Part shown: positions 18,415 through 26,341 of the stretch, in pieces | How positions within the stretch are numbered: position 1 is the stretch's first letter | Layout of the letters: each line of letters begins with the position of its first letter | NCBI GenBank assembly: GCA_017744315.1 | Contig: JAGIBN010000003.1 | Coordinates: 124,001-188,000, forward strand | Reading direction: 5' to 3' | Length of the DNA stretch: 64,000 bases | Source of the DNA: Porphyrobacter sp. | GTDB taxonomy: Bacteria > Pseudomonadota > Alphaproteobacteria > Sphingomonadales > Sphingomonadaceae | The notes under the pieces: model-generated | Told to the model about the DNA's origin: nothing | Seen by the model: only the letters and a program-made list of their open reading frames with translations | The model's database searches: none | Made by a program: the position numbers and the translations under genes

Positions 18415-20760
18415 TTAGAAGTCCTTGCGCAGGCTGATCCGCCATTCGCGCGGAGCACCGACCTGAGCGTAGGCCGTGCCGGCCAGGCTGTAGACCGCGT
18501 CGAAACGCGACGGCAGGTAGTACTTGTCGAACAGGTTGGTCACTTCCAGCGCCACTTCCAGGTCGCTGTCCGGGTTGCGGTACGTGAGACGCGCGTTACC
18601 CAGCCAGTAGCCCGGGGTGTTCTGCCAATCCGTGCTCACTGCATCGAGGCCGTGACCCTGGAAGGTCTCGCCACGATAGGCAATGTCGAAGCGCGGCGTG
18701 ATCGAGCCCTCGTTCTTGAACTTGATCTCGTACTGCACGCCGGCGCTGCCGGTGACGCCCGGCGAAACAACCGGATCGTCCAGCGTGACGCTGGTGCCAA
18801 CGGCCGGCGACAGGCTGGTGTACTTCGAGTCAAGCACGCTCAGCGAGCCGTCGATCATCAGGCCTTCGATCGGTTCGGCGAACACTTCGGCTTCGACACC
18901 CCAGATCTTGCCGTCGCCAGCGTTGGCAACAACACCACAGGGAGCGGCTACACCACCGAACGCAGTACAGTCAGACAGCGGGGTCTGGATGTCCTTGTAG
19001 GTGTTGTAGAAGCCGGCAACGTTGAAGCGCACCGCGCGGTCGAACAGGTCGGTCTTCAGGCCGCCTTCGTACGACACGACGGTTTCCGGACCGAAGATGC
19101 CGAGTTCCGCCTGAGCCGGGATGAACGGACGGGCGCTGACGCCGCCGCCCTTGAAGCCGGTGCCGACGGTTACGTAGGCGAGGACTTCAGGCGAGAAGCG
19201 GTAGTCGACCGACCCGCGCCAATCCCAACGGTCGCCGTTGTAGACCGAGGTCAGGCCGTTGAGCGCACCGAGACCGAACGGATCCGGGGTGAGCGGAGCG
19301 GTACCGTCGATGTTGCGACGCGAGAACGTGTAGTCCTTGTGCTCGTCCGTGTAACGGATGCCGCCCGTGAGGGTCAGGGCATCGGTCGGGTGGGCGATGA
19401 CGGTCGCAAAGCCGGCCTTGCTGCTGGCGTTGATCGGGTCGTTGCCCTGGAACTGCAGCGGAACGCCCGGCACGATGTAACGGATGTCCTGGACCGTGTA
19501 GTAGGTGCTGCGCTGATCCGAATAGAACCCGCCCAGGGTGTAATCCACCAGGCCATCGGCGATCTCACCGTTCAGGCGCAGTTCCTGGCTGAAGAACCAG
19601 AAGTCGAGATCGTTGTAGCCGCCAGCAGCGCGGGTCAGCGTCGGCGTGAAGTCGTCGTCGGTGCCCCAGGTGTTGGTGTACTCACGGTACGCCGTGATCG
19701 ACTGGAAGTTCAGCGAGTCGGTCAGGTCAATCTTGAGGTGACCCGAGACGCCCCAGCCCTTGAACAGGTTGCGGTTGCCCGTGTTCCAGTCACCGAGCTG
19801 ACCCATCGCCGGCAGGTTCCAGCTGGCGTAGGTGCAGAAGTCGCCGCACAGGAAGTTCGAAGCGTCGCCGGTGGCAACGATCGGAACTTCGGCAGCGCTG
19901 GTGCGGTACGAGCGCTGGTAGTCGGCAATGACCATGAACTCGACGTTGTCGGTCGGCTCGGCCAGGACCGAGGTACGGATGCCCGAGTAGTTGATGCCGC
20001 CGAGCTTATCGACAACGCAATCCTGCGCCGCGGTGCGAGCCGCGATGCCTTCCGGGTTGCCCGGGTTGGCACAGCCGTAATCGACCTGGTCGACGTAGCC
20101 GTCCTGCTCCTTGTGGACGCCCGAAACGCGAGCGTAGAGGCCTTCCGCGATCGGGAAGTTCACGCCACCGCGCAGTTCGAGACGGTTGCGGCTGCCGTAG
20201 CTGCCTTCGACGAAGGCCGACGGGTTGGCGTTCGGCTTCTTCGAGAAGAGCTTGATGGCGCCACCGATCGAGTTACGGCCGGTCAGCGTGCCCTGCGGGC
20301 CGCGCAGGATTTCGACGCGCTCGAGGTCGAGCAGGTCGAAGTTCGCGCCGGTCAGCGTCGGGTAGTAGACGTCATCGACGTAGAGACCAACGCCGGGCTC
20401 GTAAGCCGGATTGAAGTCGAACTGGCCGATGCCGCGGATCGAGGCACCCATGGACGCACCGTAAGCGCCGCCCATTTCGTTGAGCGTGACGCTCGGAGCC
20501 TGGCGGGCGACTTCTGCGATGTTGTCCTGGTTACGCGCGCTCAGCAGCGCGGCGTCGACCGCGGTGATGGCGAGCGGCGTATCCTGCAGGCGCTGTTCGC
20601 GGAACTGCGCGGTGACGACGATGTCGCCCGTGACATTTTCGTCAGCGGGAGCGGCTTCGTCTTGCGCGAATGCCGGGGCAGCGACCGTAGCAATGGCTAC
20701 GGCAGTAAGGCTTGCGACCGAGAATTTGGCAATACGGGAATGCTGGCGGAAACTCGCCAT
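18415..20760 (-). CDS. TonB-dependent outer-membrane receptor
   Basis: A 781-residue TonB-dependent receptor. The signal peptide ends at about residue 32 (APAFAQ). A TonB-box-like GDIVVTAQ segment is followed by a plug domain containing TPLAITAV, SIRGIG and RVEILRGPQGTLTGRNSIGGAI. The beta-barrel ends in aromatic-terminated RISLRKDF. Sphingomonads use such receptors for siderophores and also for lignin-derived aromatic compounds such as biphenyl dimers. The promoter carries the recurrent operator at 20809-20827, linking it to ligM and the NTF2 operon, so an aromatic ligand is inferred rather than iron. The start has AGGAGAGAGG upstream. Confidence 0.92.
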   Translation of the reverse strand: MASFRQHSRIAKFSVASLTAVAIATVAAPAFAQDEAAPADENVTGDIVVTAQFREQRLQDTPLAITAVDAALLSARNQDNIAEVARQAPSVTLNEMGGAYGASMGASIRGIGQFDFNPAYEPGVGLYVDDVYYPTLTGANFDLLDLERVEILRGPQGTLTGRNSIGGAIKLFSKKPNANPSAFVEGSYGSRNRLELRGGVNFPIAEGLYARVSGVHKEQDGYVDQVDYGCANPGNPEGIAARTAAQDCVVDKLGGINYSGIRTSVLAEPTDNVEFMVIADYQRSYRTSAAEVPIVATGDASNFLCGDFCTYASWNLPAMGQLGDWNTGNRNLFKGWGVSGHLKIDLTDSLNFQSITAYREYTNTWGTDDDFTPTLTRAAGGYNDLDFWFFSQELRLNGEIADGLVDYTLGGFYSDQRSTYYTVQDIRYIVPGVPLQFQGNDPINASSKAGFATVIAHPTDALTLTGGIRYTDEHKDYTFSRRNIDGTAPLTPDPFGLGALNGLTSVYNGDRWDWRGSVDYRFSPEVLAYVTVGTGFKGGGVSARPFIPAQAELGIFGPETVVSYEGGLKTDLFDRAVRFNVAGFYNTYKDIQTPLSDCTAFGGVAAPCGVVANAGDGKIWGVEAEVFAEPIEGLMIDGSLSVLDSKYTSLSPAVGTSVTLDDPVVSPGVTGSAGVQYEIKFKNEGSITPRFDIAYRGETFQGHGLDAVSTDWQNTPGYWLGNARLTYRNPDSDLEVALEVTNLFDKYYLPSRFDAVYSLAGTAYAQVGAPREWRISLRKDF

Positions 20761-20808
20761 TCCTCTCTCTCCTGAATGTAAATCGACGGCGGGGGGGTGC
20801 CGTCACAA

Positions 20809-20827
20809 TTGTCAGTAGTGCATACAA
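20809..20827. promoter_or_regulatory. Operator copy: TTGTCAGTAGTGCATACAA
   Basis: This has the TTGT-N11-ACAA spacing of the ligM palindrome, with a perfect right half GCATACAA and a degenerate left half. It lies 49-67 bp upstream of the TonB receptor start. It is judged a real motif copy because spacing and half-site both match. Confidence 0.6.
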
Positions 20828-20904
20828 ATCAGGCGCGGCAAGCGCCGCGCCCGAAACGGCCGAAACAGGCCGCTGAGTGATGCAATTGTGTTACATCATG
20901 ACAA

Positions 20905-22038
20905 TCAGACCGGCAGCCGGAAGACCTTTTCCGCGTTCGTCTGCATCAGCATCTTCTTGAGTTCGGGCGATATTTTCATGCGGTCGTAAGCCGCGACCTC
21001 GTCGGAGCTCTGCTGGTAGGGGTAGTCCATCGCGTAAAGCACGCGTTCAGGTCCGAGGACTTCCATGCAGAATTTGATCGCCGGCTCCCAGCCAACGCCG
21101 CTGGTGGTGATCCAGATATTGTTGCGGAAGTAGTAGCTGACAGGGTGCTGCAGCTTGACCGGCTCCTGACCGCCGCGCAGCCCCTGGCGATTGTCCGCGT
21201 TCCCCTGCATCCAGTCGAAGCGATAGAGCTGCAGCGGCATGCATTCGCCCATGTGGCCGATGACGAGTCGCAACTTGGGGAATCGGTCGAAGGCGCCCGA
21301 GAAGATCAGCCCCATGGTGTGCAGCCAGACGTCGTGCGGGAAACCGCCGAGCGCGCCGAAGAAGCCGCGCGATTCGTAGTGCGGCGCGTTGAACGGCGCG
21401 GTCGGGTGGATGTACAGCGCAGCATCCATCGCCTCGAGCGCTTCGAGAATCGGGAAGTACTCGCGCTCGTCGATGTAGTGGCCCTGGAAGTGCGAGTTGA
21501 GCACCGCGCCATTGAGGCCGAGCGTGCCCATGGCCCGTTCGATCTCCTTGACCGAGCCCTTCACGTCGCGCGGGTCGAACGCCGCGCAGGCGGAAAAGCG
21601 ATCGGGATGGCGGCGGCACGCGTCGGCGGCGATGTCGTTGGCCTCGCGGGCGAGAGCTGTGCCCTCTGACGGCCGCACGACCTGGACGCCGGGCGCGGTC
21701 AGCAACAGCAGCTGCCGGTCGATCCCGTATTCGTCCATGTGCGACAGTCGCAGGTCGCCGAGATCCTGCATCATCTCCTGCAGCGACGGCATCTTGGAGA
21801 ACATGGCCGCCATCTTGAGGCTGTCATCGTTCGGCGCCTGGCCGCTTTCGAAGTATTCGACCTGCGCCTTCACCAGCGCCGGAAAGGTCCACGCCTCTTC
21901 GGTGGCGATGCGCTTGTAGGGCGCGTTGCGATCGACGTGCCCGGCGCGCGGGGCCATGCCGACGCGCGTGCGGTGGCTGAAGTCTTCCTTGAAGTGACCC
22001 TTGAGTCCCTTCTCGCTCCCATCTTCGAGCAATGGCAT
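20905..22038 (-). CDS. LigW-like amidohydrolase-2 (non-oxidative aromatic-acid decarboxylase type)
   Basis: A 377-residue amidohydrolase-fold protein most like 5-carboxyvanillate decarboxylases LigW/LigW2 and related gamma-resorcylate decarboxylases. Matching landmarks: KRIATEEAW (metal-site Glu of the first strand), LTAPGVQ, LYIHPTAP (metal His), IGHMGECMP, TTSGVGWEPAIKFC, and the signature YAMDYPYQQSSDEV with the metal Asp, ending QTNAEKVF. These enzymes remove a ring carboxyl without redox. The exact acid is unknown; 5-carboxyvanillate-like or methoxylated acids fit the locus. The N-terminus is about 40 residues longer than the core, and the GGGGGAA site favours the start at 22038. It is the last gene of the NTF2 operon. 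Confidence 0.82.
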   Translation of the reverse strand: MPLLEDGSEKGLKGHFKEDFSHRTRVGMAPRAGHVDRNAPYKRIATEEAWTFPALVKAQVEYFESGQAPNDDSLKMAAMFSKMPSLQEMMQDLGDLRLSHMDEYGIDRQLLLLTAPGVQVVRPSEGTALAREANDIAADACRRHPDRFSACAAFDPRDVKGSVKEIERAMGTLGLNGAVLNSHFQGHYIDEREYFPILEALEAMDAALYIHPTAPFNAPHYESRGFFGALGGFPHDVWLHTMGLIFSGAFDRFPKLRLVIGHMGECMPLQLYRFDWMQGNADNRQGLRGGQEPVKLQHPVSYYFRNNIWITTSGVGWEPAIKFCMEVLGPERVLYAMDYPYQQSSDEVAAYDRMKISPELKKMLMQTNAEKVFRLPV

Positions 22039-22069
22039 CCGTTATTCCCCCATGCCGGCCTTTGGCCGG

Positions 22070-22504
22070 TCAAAACATGCTGTTGTCGTTCTTGGCCGTC
22101 GAAGGATCGGGCACTTCCTGGATCACGTCCCAGTGTTCGACGACATAGCCGTCCTTGATCCTGAGGATGTCGACCACGGCATAGCCGGGCTCGTCCTTCT
22201 TGCGGCGGAAGTGGTGGTGGACCGCGACCATCCCCTCGCCGTCTTTCTCCTCGCCATGGATCACCCGCTTCACGTCGTGCGTGAGATCGGGGTTGGCGGC
22301 CATGGTGGTGCGCATCATGCCCAGCGTCGCATCGCGCCCGGTCGGGGCGTTGGGATTGTGCTGGATGTAGTCCGGATGGACCCACGTCATGAACGCGTCC
22401 TCCGGATTGTCCTGGTGGTGGAACAGCTCGATGAAGCGTTCCGCAATCTCGCGCACGGAGAGGTTGTGGCGGTTGGAGTTGTCCCGCGGGTCGAAGGCAG
22501 TCAT
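22070..22504 (-). CDS. NTF2/SnoaL-like protein
   Basis: A 144-residue SnoaL-like (NTF2-fold) protein. Visible signatures: AERFIELFHHQDNPEDAFMTWVHPDYIQHNP, a typical first-helix and Asp/His pocket motif, and VVDILRIKDGYVVEHWDVIQEVP, the characteristic final strands with EHWD. SnoaL relatives act as cyclases, hydrolases, dehydratases or lyases. The function here is unknown. It lies between a larger NTF2 paralogue and the LigW-like gene and is probably co-transcribed, although a stable hairpin at 22532-22561 precedes it. Confidence 0.85.
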   Translation of the reverse strand: MTAFDPRDNSNRHNLSVREIAERFIELFHHQDNPEDAFMTWVHPDYIQHNPNAPTGRDATLGMMRTTMAANPDLTHDVKRVIHGEEKDGEGMVAVHHHFRRKKDEPGYAVVDILRIKDGYVVEHWDVIQEVPDPSTAKNDNSMF

Positions 22505-22531
22505 CGCCTCAGAACCCGCCCGTGGAGGCCG

Positions 22532-22561
22532 GCGCCCCCACTATTGCGATAGTGAGGGCGC
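22532..22561 (-). promoter_or_regulatory. Intra-operon hairpin between the two NTF2-like genes
   Basis: GCGCCCCCACTAT (22532-22544) and ATAGTGAGGGCGC (22549-22561) form a 13-bp stem with one mismatch and a TGCG loop. No U-tract is present. It may be a processing or differential-stability element rather than a terminator. Confidence 0.45.
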
Positions 22562-22567
22562 GGCGCA

Positions 22568-23266
22568 TCAGGCTTTTTCCTGTCCGGCGAGCAGCGCGCC
22601 GAACTTCGGGTGCGCGAAGTGCATCGGCACGTCCTGGCGATGCGGCCAGGTCTTGCGGTACTCTTCCTTGGGCAGCAGCCGGTCCGGACCGAGCGGATCT
22701 TCCGGGAACAGCTTTTCGGCCGGCTGCAGGTGAGCGGTGGTGTGCGCCCAGCCGGCTTCGTAATCGCCCTGCCACTGCATCTTGTAGTCGAGCCGCTTGA
22801 TCTTCCACACGCCGTTTTCGCGAACGTAGTCGTTCTCGTAGATGCCGGCTTCCATGAACTGCTGCGGCATCATCTCTTCGCGGGTTTCCTGGAAATCGTC
22901 ATGCCAGCCGCCGAACAGCACACCGCGGAAACGGCCCTTGGCGGTCTGCCGGTCGGCCGAAACGGTGATGATGTCCTGCATCTGGAAGTGGTCGAGCAGC
23001 AGCCCGTCGACCGGGCCCGGCTTGCCGCCGGTGAAGCGCCCCGCGATCCAGTCGCCATAGAGGCGCACCACGCCGGCGCGGCCGACGTATTCGCCCGAAA
23101 GGAACACCACCACGCCGTCTTCGGCGAACAGGTCTGCCACTTCCTCGGGACGGTTGAAATCGATGTAATAGCCATAGGCCCAGTGCAGGCGGCGGATGGC
23201 ATTGATGTCCTCCAGCTCACCGACACGATGTTCCACCGCGGCAAGGCGCTGTTCGACGTCACTCAT
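22568..23266 (-). CDS. NTF2/SnoaL_4-like protein, possible diarylpropane-lyase-type enzyme
   Basis: A 232-residue NTF2-fold protein (SnoaL_4-like). Landmarks: VGELEDINAIRRLHWAYGYYIDFNRPEEVADLF, DGVVVFLSGEYVGRAGV, LLDHFQMQDIITVSADRQTAKGRF and GIYENDYVRENGVWKIKRLDYKMQW. A C-terminal extension with Pro-rich LPKEEYRKTWPH goes beyond the core fold. The sphingomonad diarylpropane lyase LdpA, which deformylates a lignin dimer without cofactor, belongs to this superfamily and is the most interesting comparator; I cannot align it from memory, so this is a hypothesis. The start at 23266 has GGGAGAG upstream. It diverges from the LigD-like SDR across an operator copy. Confidence 0.75.
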   Translation of the reverse strand: MSDVEQRLAAVEHRVGELEDINAIRRLHWAYGYYIDFNRPEEVADLFAEDGVVVFLSGEYVGRAGVVRLYGDWIAGRFTGGKPGPVDGLLLDHFQMQDIITVSADRQTAKGRFRGVLFGGWHDDFQETREEMMPQQFMEAGIYENDYVRENGVWKIKRLDYKMQWQGDYEAGWAHTTAHLQPAEKLFPEDPLGPDRLLPKEEYRKTWPHRQDVPMHFAHPKFGALLAGQEKA

Positions 23267-23288
23267 TGATCGACTCTCCCAAAAAGGT

Positions 23289-23307
23289 TTGTATGCAACA
23301 CTAACGA
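23289..23307. promoter_or_regulatory. Operator copy: TTGTATGCAACACTAACGA
   Basis: A perfect left half TTGTATGC is followed at the same spacing by ACGA, one base from ACAA. It lies in the 74-bp gap between the divergent NTF2-like and SDR genes, 22-40 bp before one start and 33-51 bp before the other, so it could control both. Confidence 0.6.
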
Positions 23308-23340
23308 TCGTGACTGTTTTGGCGAGAGGTTTTGGCAAAA

Positions 23341-24270
23341 ATGAGTGAGACAGGACGTCCCTGGGAAGGGCGCGTAGCCTTCGTAACCGGCGCAGTGACC
23401 GGGATCGGCCTTGGCGTGGCGCAGGCCTTCGCAGACGCCGGAATGCGCCTGGCGCTCAGCTACCGCAACGAGGACGACAAGGCGCGCACCGCCGAATGGT
23501 TCGCGGCCAAGGGCTACGAACAGCCGCTGTTCCTCAAGCTCGACGTGACGGACCGCAAGCGCTTTGCCGAAGTGGGTGAGGAAGTGGTCGCGCACTTCGG
23601 CGAGGTCCACGTGCTGGTGAACAACGCCGGCGTCTCCGTTTTCGGCCCGACGGACGAGGCGAGCTATGACGACTACGACTGGATCATGGGCGTCAACTTC
23701 GGCGGCGTGGTCAACGGCCTGGTCAGCTTCCTGCCCAAGATCAAGCAGGCGAGCGGCCGCCGCCACGTGGTCAATGTCGCTTCGATGGCAGCATTCCTGC
23801 CGGGTCCGCAGGCGGGCATCTACACCGCCAGCAAGTTCGCAGTGCGCGGGCTGACCGAAAGCCTTCGCTACAACCTCGCCCCATACAAGATCGGCTGCTC
23901 TTTGTGCTGCCCGGCGCTGACCCGCACCAACGCCTGGACCAGCGCGATGAAGCGCCCCGATGGCTTCGGCGAAAGCGGTTTCCCGGACATGCCGCAAGAA
24001 GCGCTCGAGCAATTCGGCACCGCCTTCGAGGAGGGGATGGATCCCTACGAGGTCGGCACCAAGATCCTCAATGGCATGACCGAGCAGCGCGGCCTGATCC
24101 TGACCCATCCCGAACATGGACCCGACTTCGAGGAGATCCACACCGCGGTCATGGCCGCACTGCCGATCGAGGACGCCCCTGAGGGCCGCCTCCGGATCGA
24201 GCAGCTGCGTCGCGATGCGATGAAGGCAGCCGAAGAAGGCCTGCATTACAACATCGACGACCTGACCTGA
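23341..24270 (+). CDS. SDR resembling C-alpha dehydrogenases LigD/LigL/LigN
   Basis: A 309-residue short-chain dehydrogenase, longer than classical SDRs. TGAVTGIG (16-23) binds the cofactor, and NNAGVSVFGP, Ser148 and YTASK (Tyr161, Lys165) form the catalytic core. The segment SYDDYDWIMGVNFGGVVNGLVSFLP and the substrate-loop region with FGESGF resemble the C-alpha dehydrogenases that oxidise the benzylic alcohol of beta-aryl ethers, as I recall LigD. The long C-terminal tail (about 50 residues) also fits that group. Other aryl-alcohol SDRs remain possible. The ATG at 23341 has GAGAGG 11 nt upstream; a TTG at 23332 is an alternative start. Confidence 0.75.
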   Translation: MSETGRPWEGRVAFVTGAVTGIGLGVAQAFADAGMRLALSYRNEDDKARTAEWFAAKGYEQPLFLKLDVTDRKRFAEVGEEVVAHFGEVHVLVNNAGVSVFGPTDEASYDDYDWIMGVNFGGVVNGLVSFLPKIKQASGRRHVVNVASMAAFLPGPQAGIYTASKFAVRGLTESLRYNLAPYKIGCSLCCPALTRTNAWTSAMKRPDGFGESGFPDMPQEALEQFGTAFEEGMDPYEVGTKILNGMTEQRGLILTHPEHGPDFEEIHTAVMAALPIEDAPEGRLRIEQLRRDAMKAAEEGLHYNIDDLT

Positions 24271-24288
24271 GCCTTCCCTTCTATCCCA

Positions 24289-24332
24289 GACCTTCGTCAC
24301 TGCCGGGCACTGGCTCGGCATTGACGAAGGTC
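24289..24332 (+). terminator. Long hairpin after the LigD-like SDR gene
   Basis: ACCTTCGTCA (24290-24299) pairs with TGACGAAGGT (24322-24331), and the intervening sequence adds TGCCG/CGGCA pairing, giving a long stem just after the SDR stop. It is likely a terminator, followed by only a weak T-rich stretch. Confidence 0.6.
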
Positions 24333-24436
24333 GGGAGATTGGACGCACCTTACTGGCCGACACAAACCCGTTCTGGACCTCTCGCCCCAAGCCGCTATCC
24401 TCCTGGCCCGAAGGGATAAGTCGAGGAGCCTTGGAA

Positions 24437-25318
24437 ATGTGTGAGCTGGACCAGTTGAGCGATATGAGCCGCGTAAGCCGGCGGCAGTTCGGAACCCTGG
24501 GCGCTGTAGCCGGCCTCGGCGCGGCTTTTACCCCGTGGGCCGTAGCCAATGCGCAGGGCGCAGGCGGCCTTACCGAAAACATGGTCAGCTTCCCCGCACC
24601 GGGCGGAACCATGGACGCGTTCTTCGTGCACCCTTCGTCGGGCAAGCATCCCGCCGTCATTCTCTGGCCGGATATCGCCGGTCTGCGTGACGCGAAGAAG
24701 GCCATGGGGCGGCGCCTGGCGAGCGCGGGCTATTCGGTTCTGGTGGTCAATCCCTTCTATCGCAGCACGCCAGCGCCGCAGTTCAAGGACTTCGCGGACT
24801 TCCGTGACAACGGCGGCTTCCAGAAGGTCGGCCCGTGGATGGCGCAGAATACGCACGAGAACGTGACCGAGACCGCCAAGGCCCTGGTCGCCTGGCTCGA
24901 CCAGCAGGCTTCGGTCGATACCTCCAAGGGTATCGGCAACCAGGGCTACTGCATGGGTGGTCCGTTCACCGTTCGCACGGCAGCGGCGGTGCCGAGCCGG
25001 GTCAAGGCAGCGGCCTCGTTCCATGGCGGCGGGCTGGTAACCAACCGCGCCGACCCGAACGATCCCAATGTCCCGATCAAGCTGATCCCGCAGACGCAGG
25101 CGAGCTTCCTGATCGCCATCGCCAAGAACGATGACGCCCAGGCACCGACCGAGAAGGACCAGCTCAAGGCCGCTGCAGAGGCCGCCGGACGCCCGGCGGA
25201 GATCGAAGTCTACCAGGGCGACCACGGTTGGACCGTGCCCGACAGCCCGGTCTACAACGAGGCTGAAGCCGAACGCGCCTGGGGCCGGTTGCTCAACCTC
25301 TACAAGACCGCGCTCTGA
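24437..25318 (+). CDS. Tat-exported dienelactone-hydrolase-family protein (copy 1)
   Basis: A 293-residue alpha/beta hydrolase of the dienelactone hydrolase family. The N-terminus is a twin-arginine signal, VSRRQFGTLGAVAGLGAAF, with AxA-type cleavage near VANAQG, so the enzyme is exported folded. The nucleophile elbow GYCMGG places Cys172, and DHGW supplies the catalytic His, as in dienelactone hydrolase. The substrate is unknown; carboxymethylene-butenolide or other esters and lactones are possible. The start ATG at 24437 has GAGGA 10 nt upstream. The next gene is a close paralogue, indicating tandem duplication followed by a change of export signal. Confidence 0.88.
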   Translation: MCELDQLSDMSRVSRRQFGTLGAVAGLGAAFTPWAVANAQGAGGLTENMVSFPAPGGTMDAFFVHPSSGKHPAVILWPDIAGLRDAKKAMGRRLASAGYSVLVVNPFYRSTPAPQFKDFADFRDNGGFQKVGPWMAQNTHENVTETAKALVAWLDQQASVDTSKGIGNQGYCMGGPFTVRTAAAVPSRVKAAASFHGGGLVTNRADPNDPNVPIKLIPQTQASFLIAIAKNDDAQAPTEKDQLKAAAEAAGRPAEIEVYQGDHGWTVPDSPVYNEAEAERAWGRLLNLYKTAL

Positions 25319-25453
25319 CCTGAAGCATGCGATCCTTCCCGGGCCCGGCTCGGGGAGGATTTTGCCCACTCCTTCCGCCTGTTGTGCCTCTTTGAGGTCG
25401 CGCTGCAATGGGTTATTCTCCCGCCCGGGAAACGGATGCGAGGGAGGGGAGTC

Positions 25454-26341
25454 ATGTGTGACCAAGACCATCTTGCTGACATGGACAAGCGCAAGGGAAG
25501 GCACGGGAAAAGCGGCGGGCTGAACCGCCGCGAATTTGCCGCGATGAGTGCCGTGGCGACGCTGATCGCCTGCACACCAATGGATGACGTGGACGCAGCC
25601 GGCAGTGAGACCGAGCAGACCGTCAAGTTCGACGCGGCCGGCGGCAAGATGGATGCCTTCTTCGCTCACCCGGTAGACGGGAAGCATCCCGCCGTCGTGG
25701 TCTGGCCCGATATCGCGGGCGACCGGGATGCCTTCATGTCGATGAGCCGGAGGCTGGCGGGCGAAGGCTATGCCGTGCTCGTGCTCAACCCCTACTTCCA
25801 GGACAAGGAAGCGCCGCAGTTCGATGACTTCGACGACTGGCGCAACCAGGGCGGGATGGAGAAAGTCGGCCCCTGGCGTGCGAAGCTCACGCCCGAAGTA
25901 GTATCTGAGACCGCGAAGGCGGTGGTCGCATTCCTGGACAAACAGGCTTCGGTCGACACCTCCAAGGGTATCGGTGTCCAGGGTTACTGCATGGGTGGCC
26001 CCCTGGCCGTGTGGACAGCGGCCGCCGCGCCGGAGCGGGTCAAGGCCGTTGCGACTTTCCACGGTGGCGGCCTGGTCGGAGAGGATGCGACTTCGCCTTC
26101 GAAGATGCTCGGCCAGACCCAGGCGAGCTATCTCTTCGCCATCGCGCGCGATGACGACAAGAAGGCGCCGGGTGACAAGGACGCCCTGAAGGCTGCGGCA
26201 GCAGCGGCCGGTCGGCCGGCGGAGATCAAGGTCTATCCGGCCGACCACGGTTGGACCGTGGCCGATTCCCCGGTCTACGACTACGATCAGGACGACGCTT
26301 CGTGGACGCGCTTGCTTAACCTGTACAAGACGGCCTTGTGA
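25454..26341 (+). CDS. Tat-exported dienelactone-hydrolase-family lipoprotein (copy 2)
   Basis: A 295-residue paralogue of the preceding gene sharing GKHPAV, WPDIAG, QASVDTSKGIG, QGYCMGG (Cys179), FHGGG, DHGWTV and the C-terminal RLLNLYKTAL. The N-terminus differs: GLNRREFAAMSAVATLIAC combines a twin-arginine motif with a lipobox (LIAC, Cys40), so this copy is predicted to be a lipoprotein anchored in the periplasm. The start at 25454 has GGGAGGGG upstream. Its stop overlaps the GTG start of the serine hydrolase gene (GTGA), so the two are coupled. Substrate unknown. Confidence 0.88.
   Translation: MCDQDHLADMDKRKGRHGKSGGLNRREFAAMSAVATLIACTPMDDVDAAGSETEQTVKFDAAGGKMDAFFAHPVDGKHPAVVVWPDIAGDRDAFMSMSRRLAGEGYAVLVLNPYFQDKEAPQFDDFDDWRNQGGMEKVGPWRAKLTPEVVSETAKAVVAFLDKQASVDTSKGIGVQGYCMGGPLAVWTAAAAPERVKAVATFHGGGLVGEDATSPSKMLGQTQASYLFAIARDDDKKAPGDKDALKAAAAAAGRPAEIKVYPADHGWTVADSPVYDYDQDDASWTRLLNLYKTAL

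Noticed and set aside
18652..20775. Long plus-strand open frame opposite the TonB receptor
   Set aside because: Shadow frame: the minus strand encodes a complete receptor with signal, plug and barrel, while the plus-strand product is low-complexity Val/Asp/Arg-rich.
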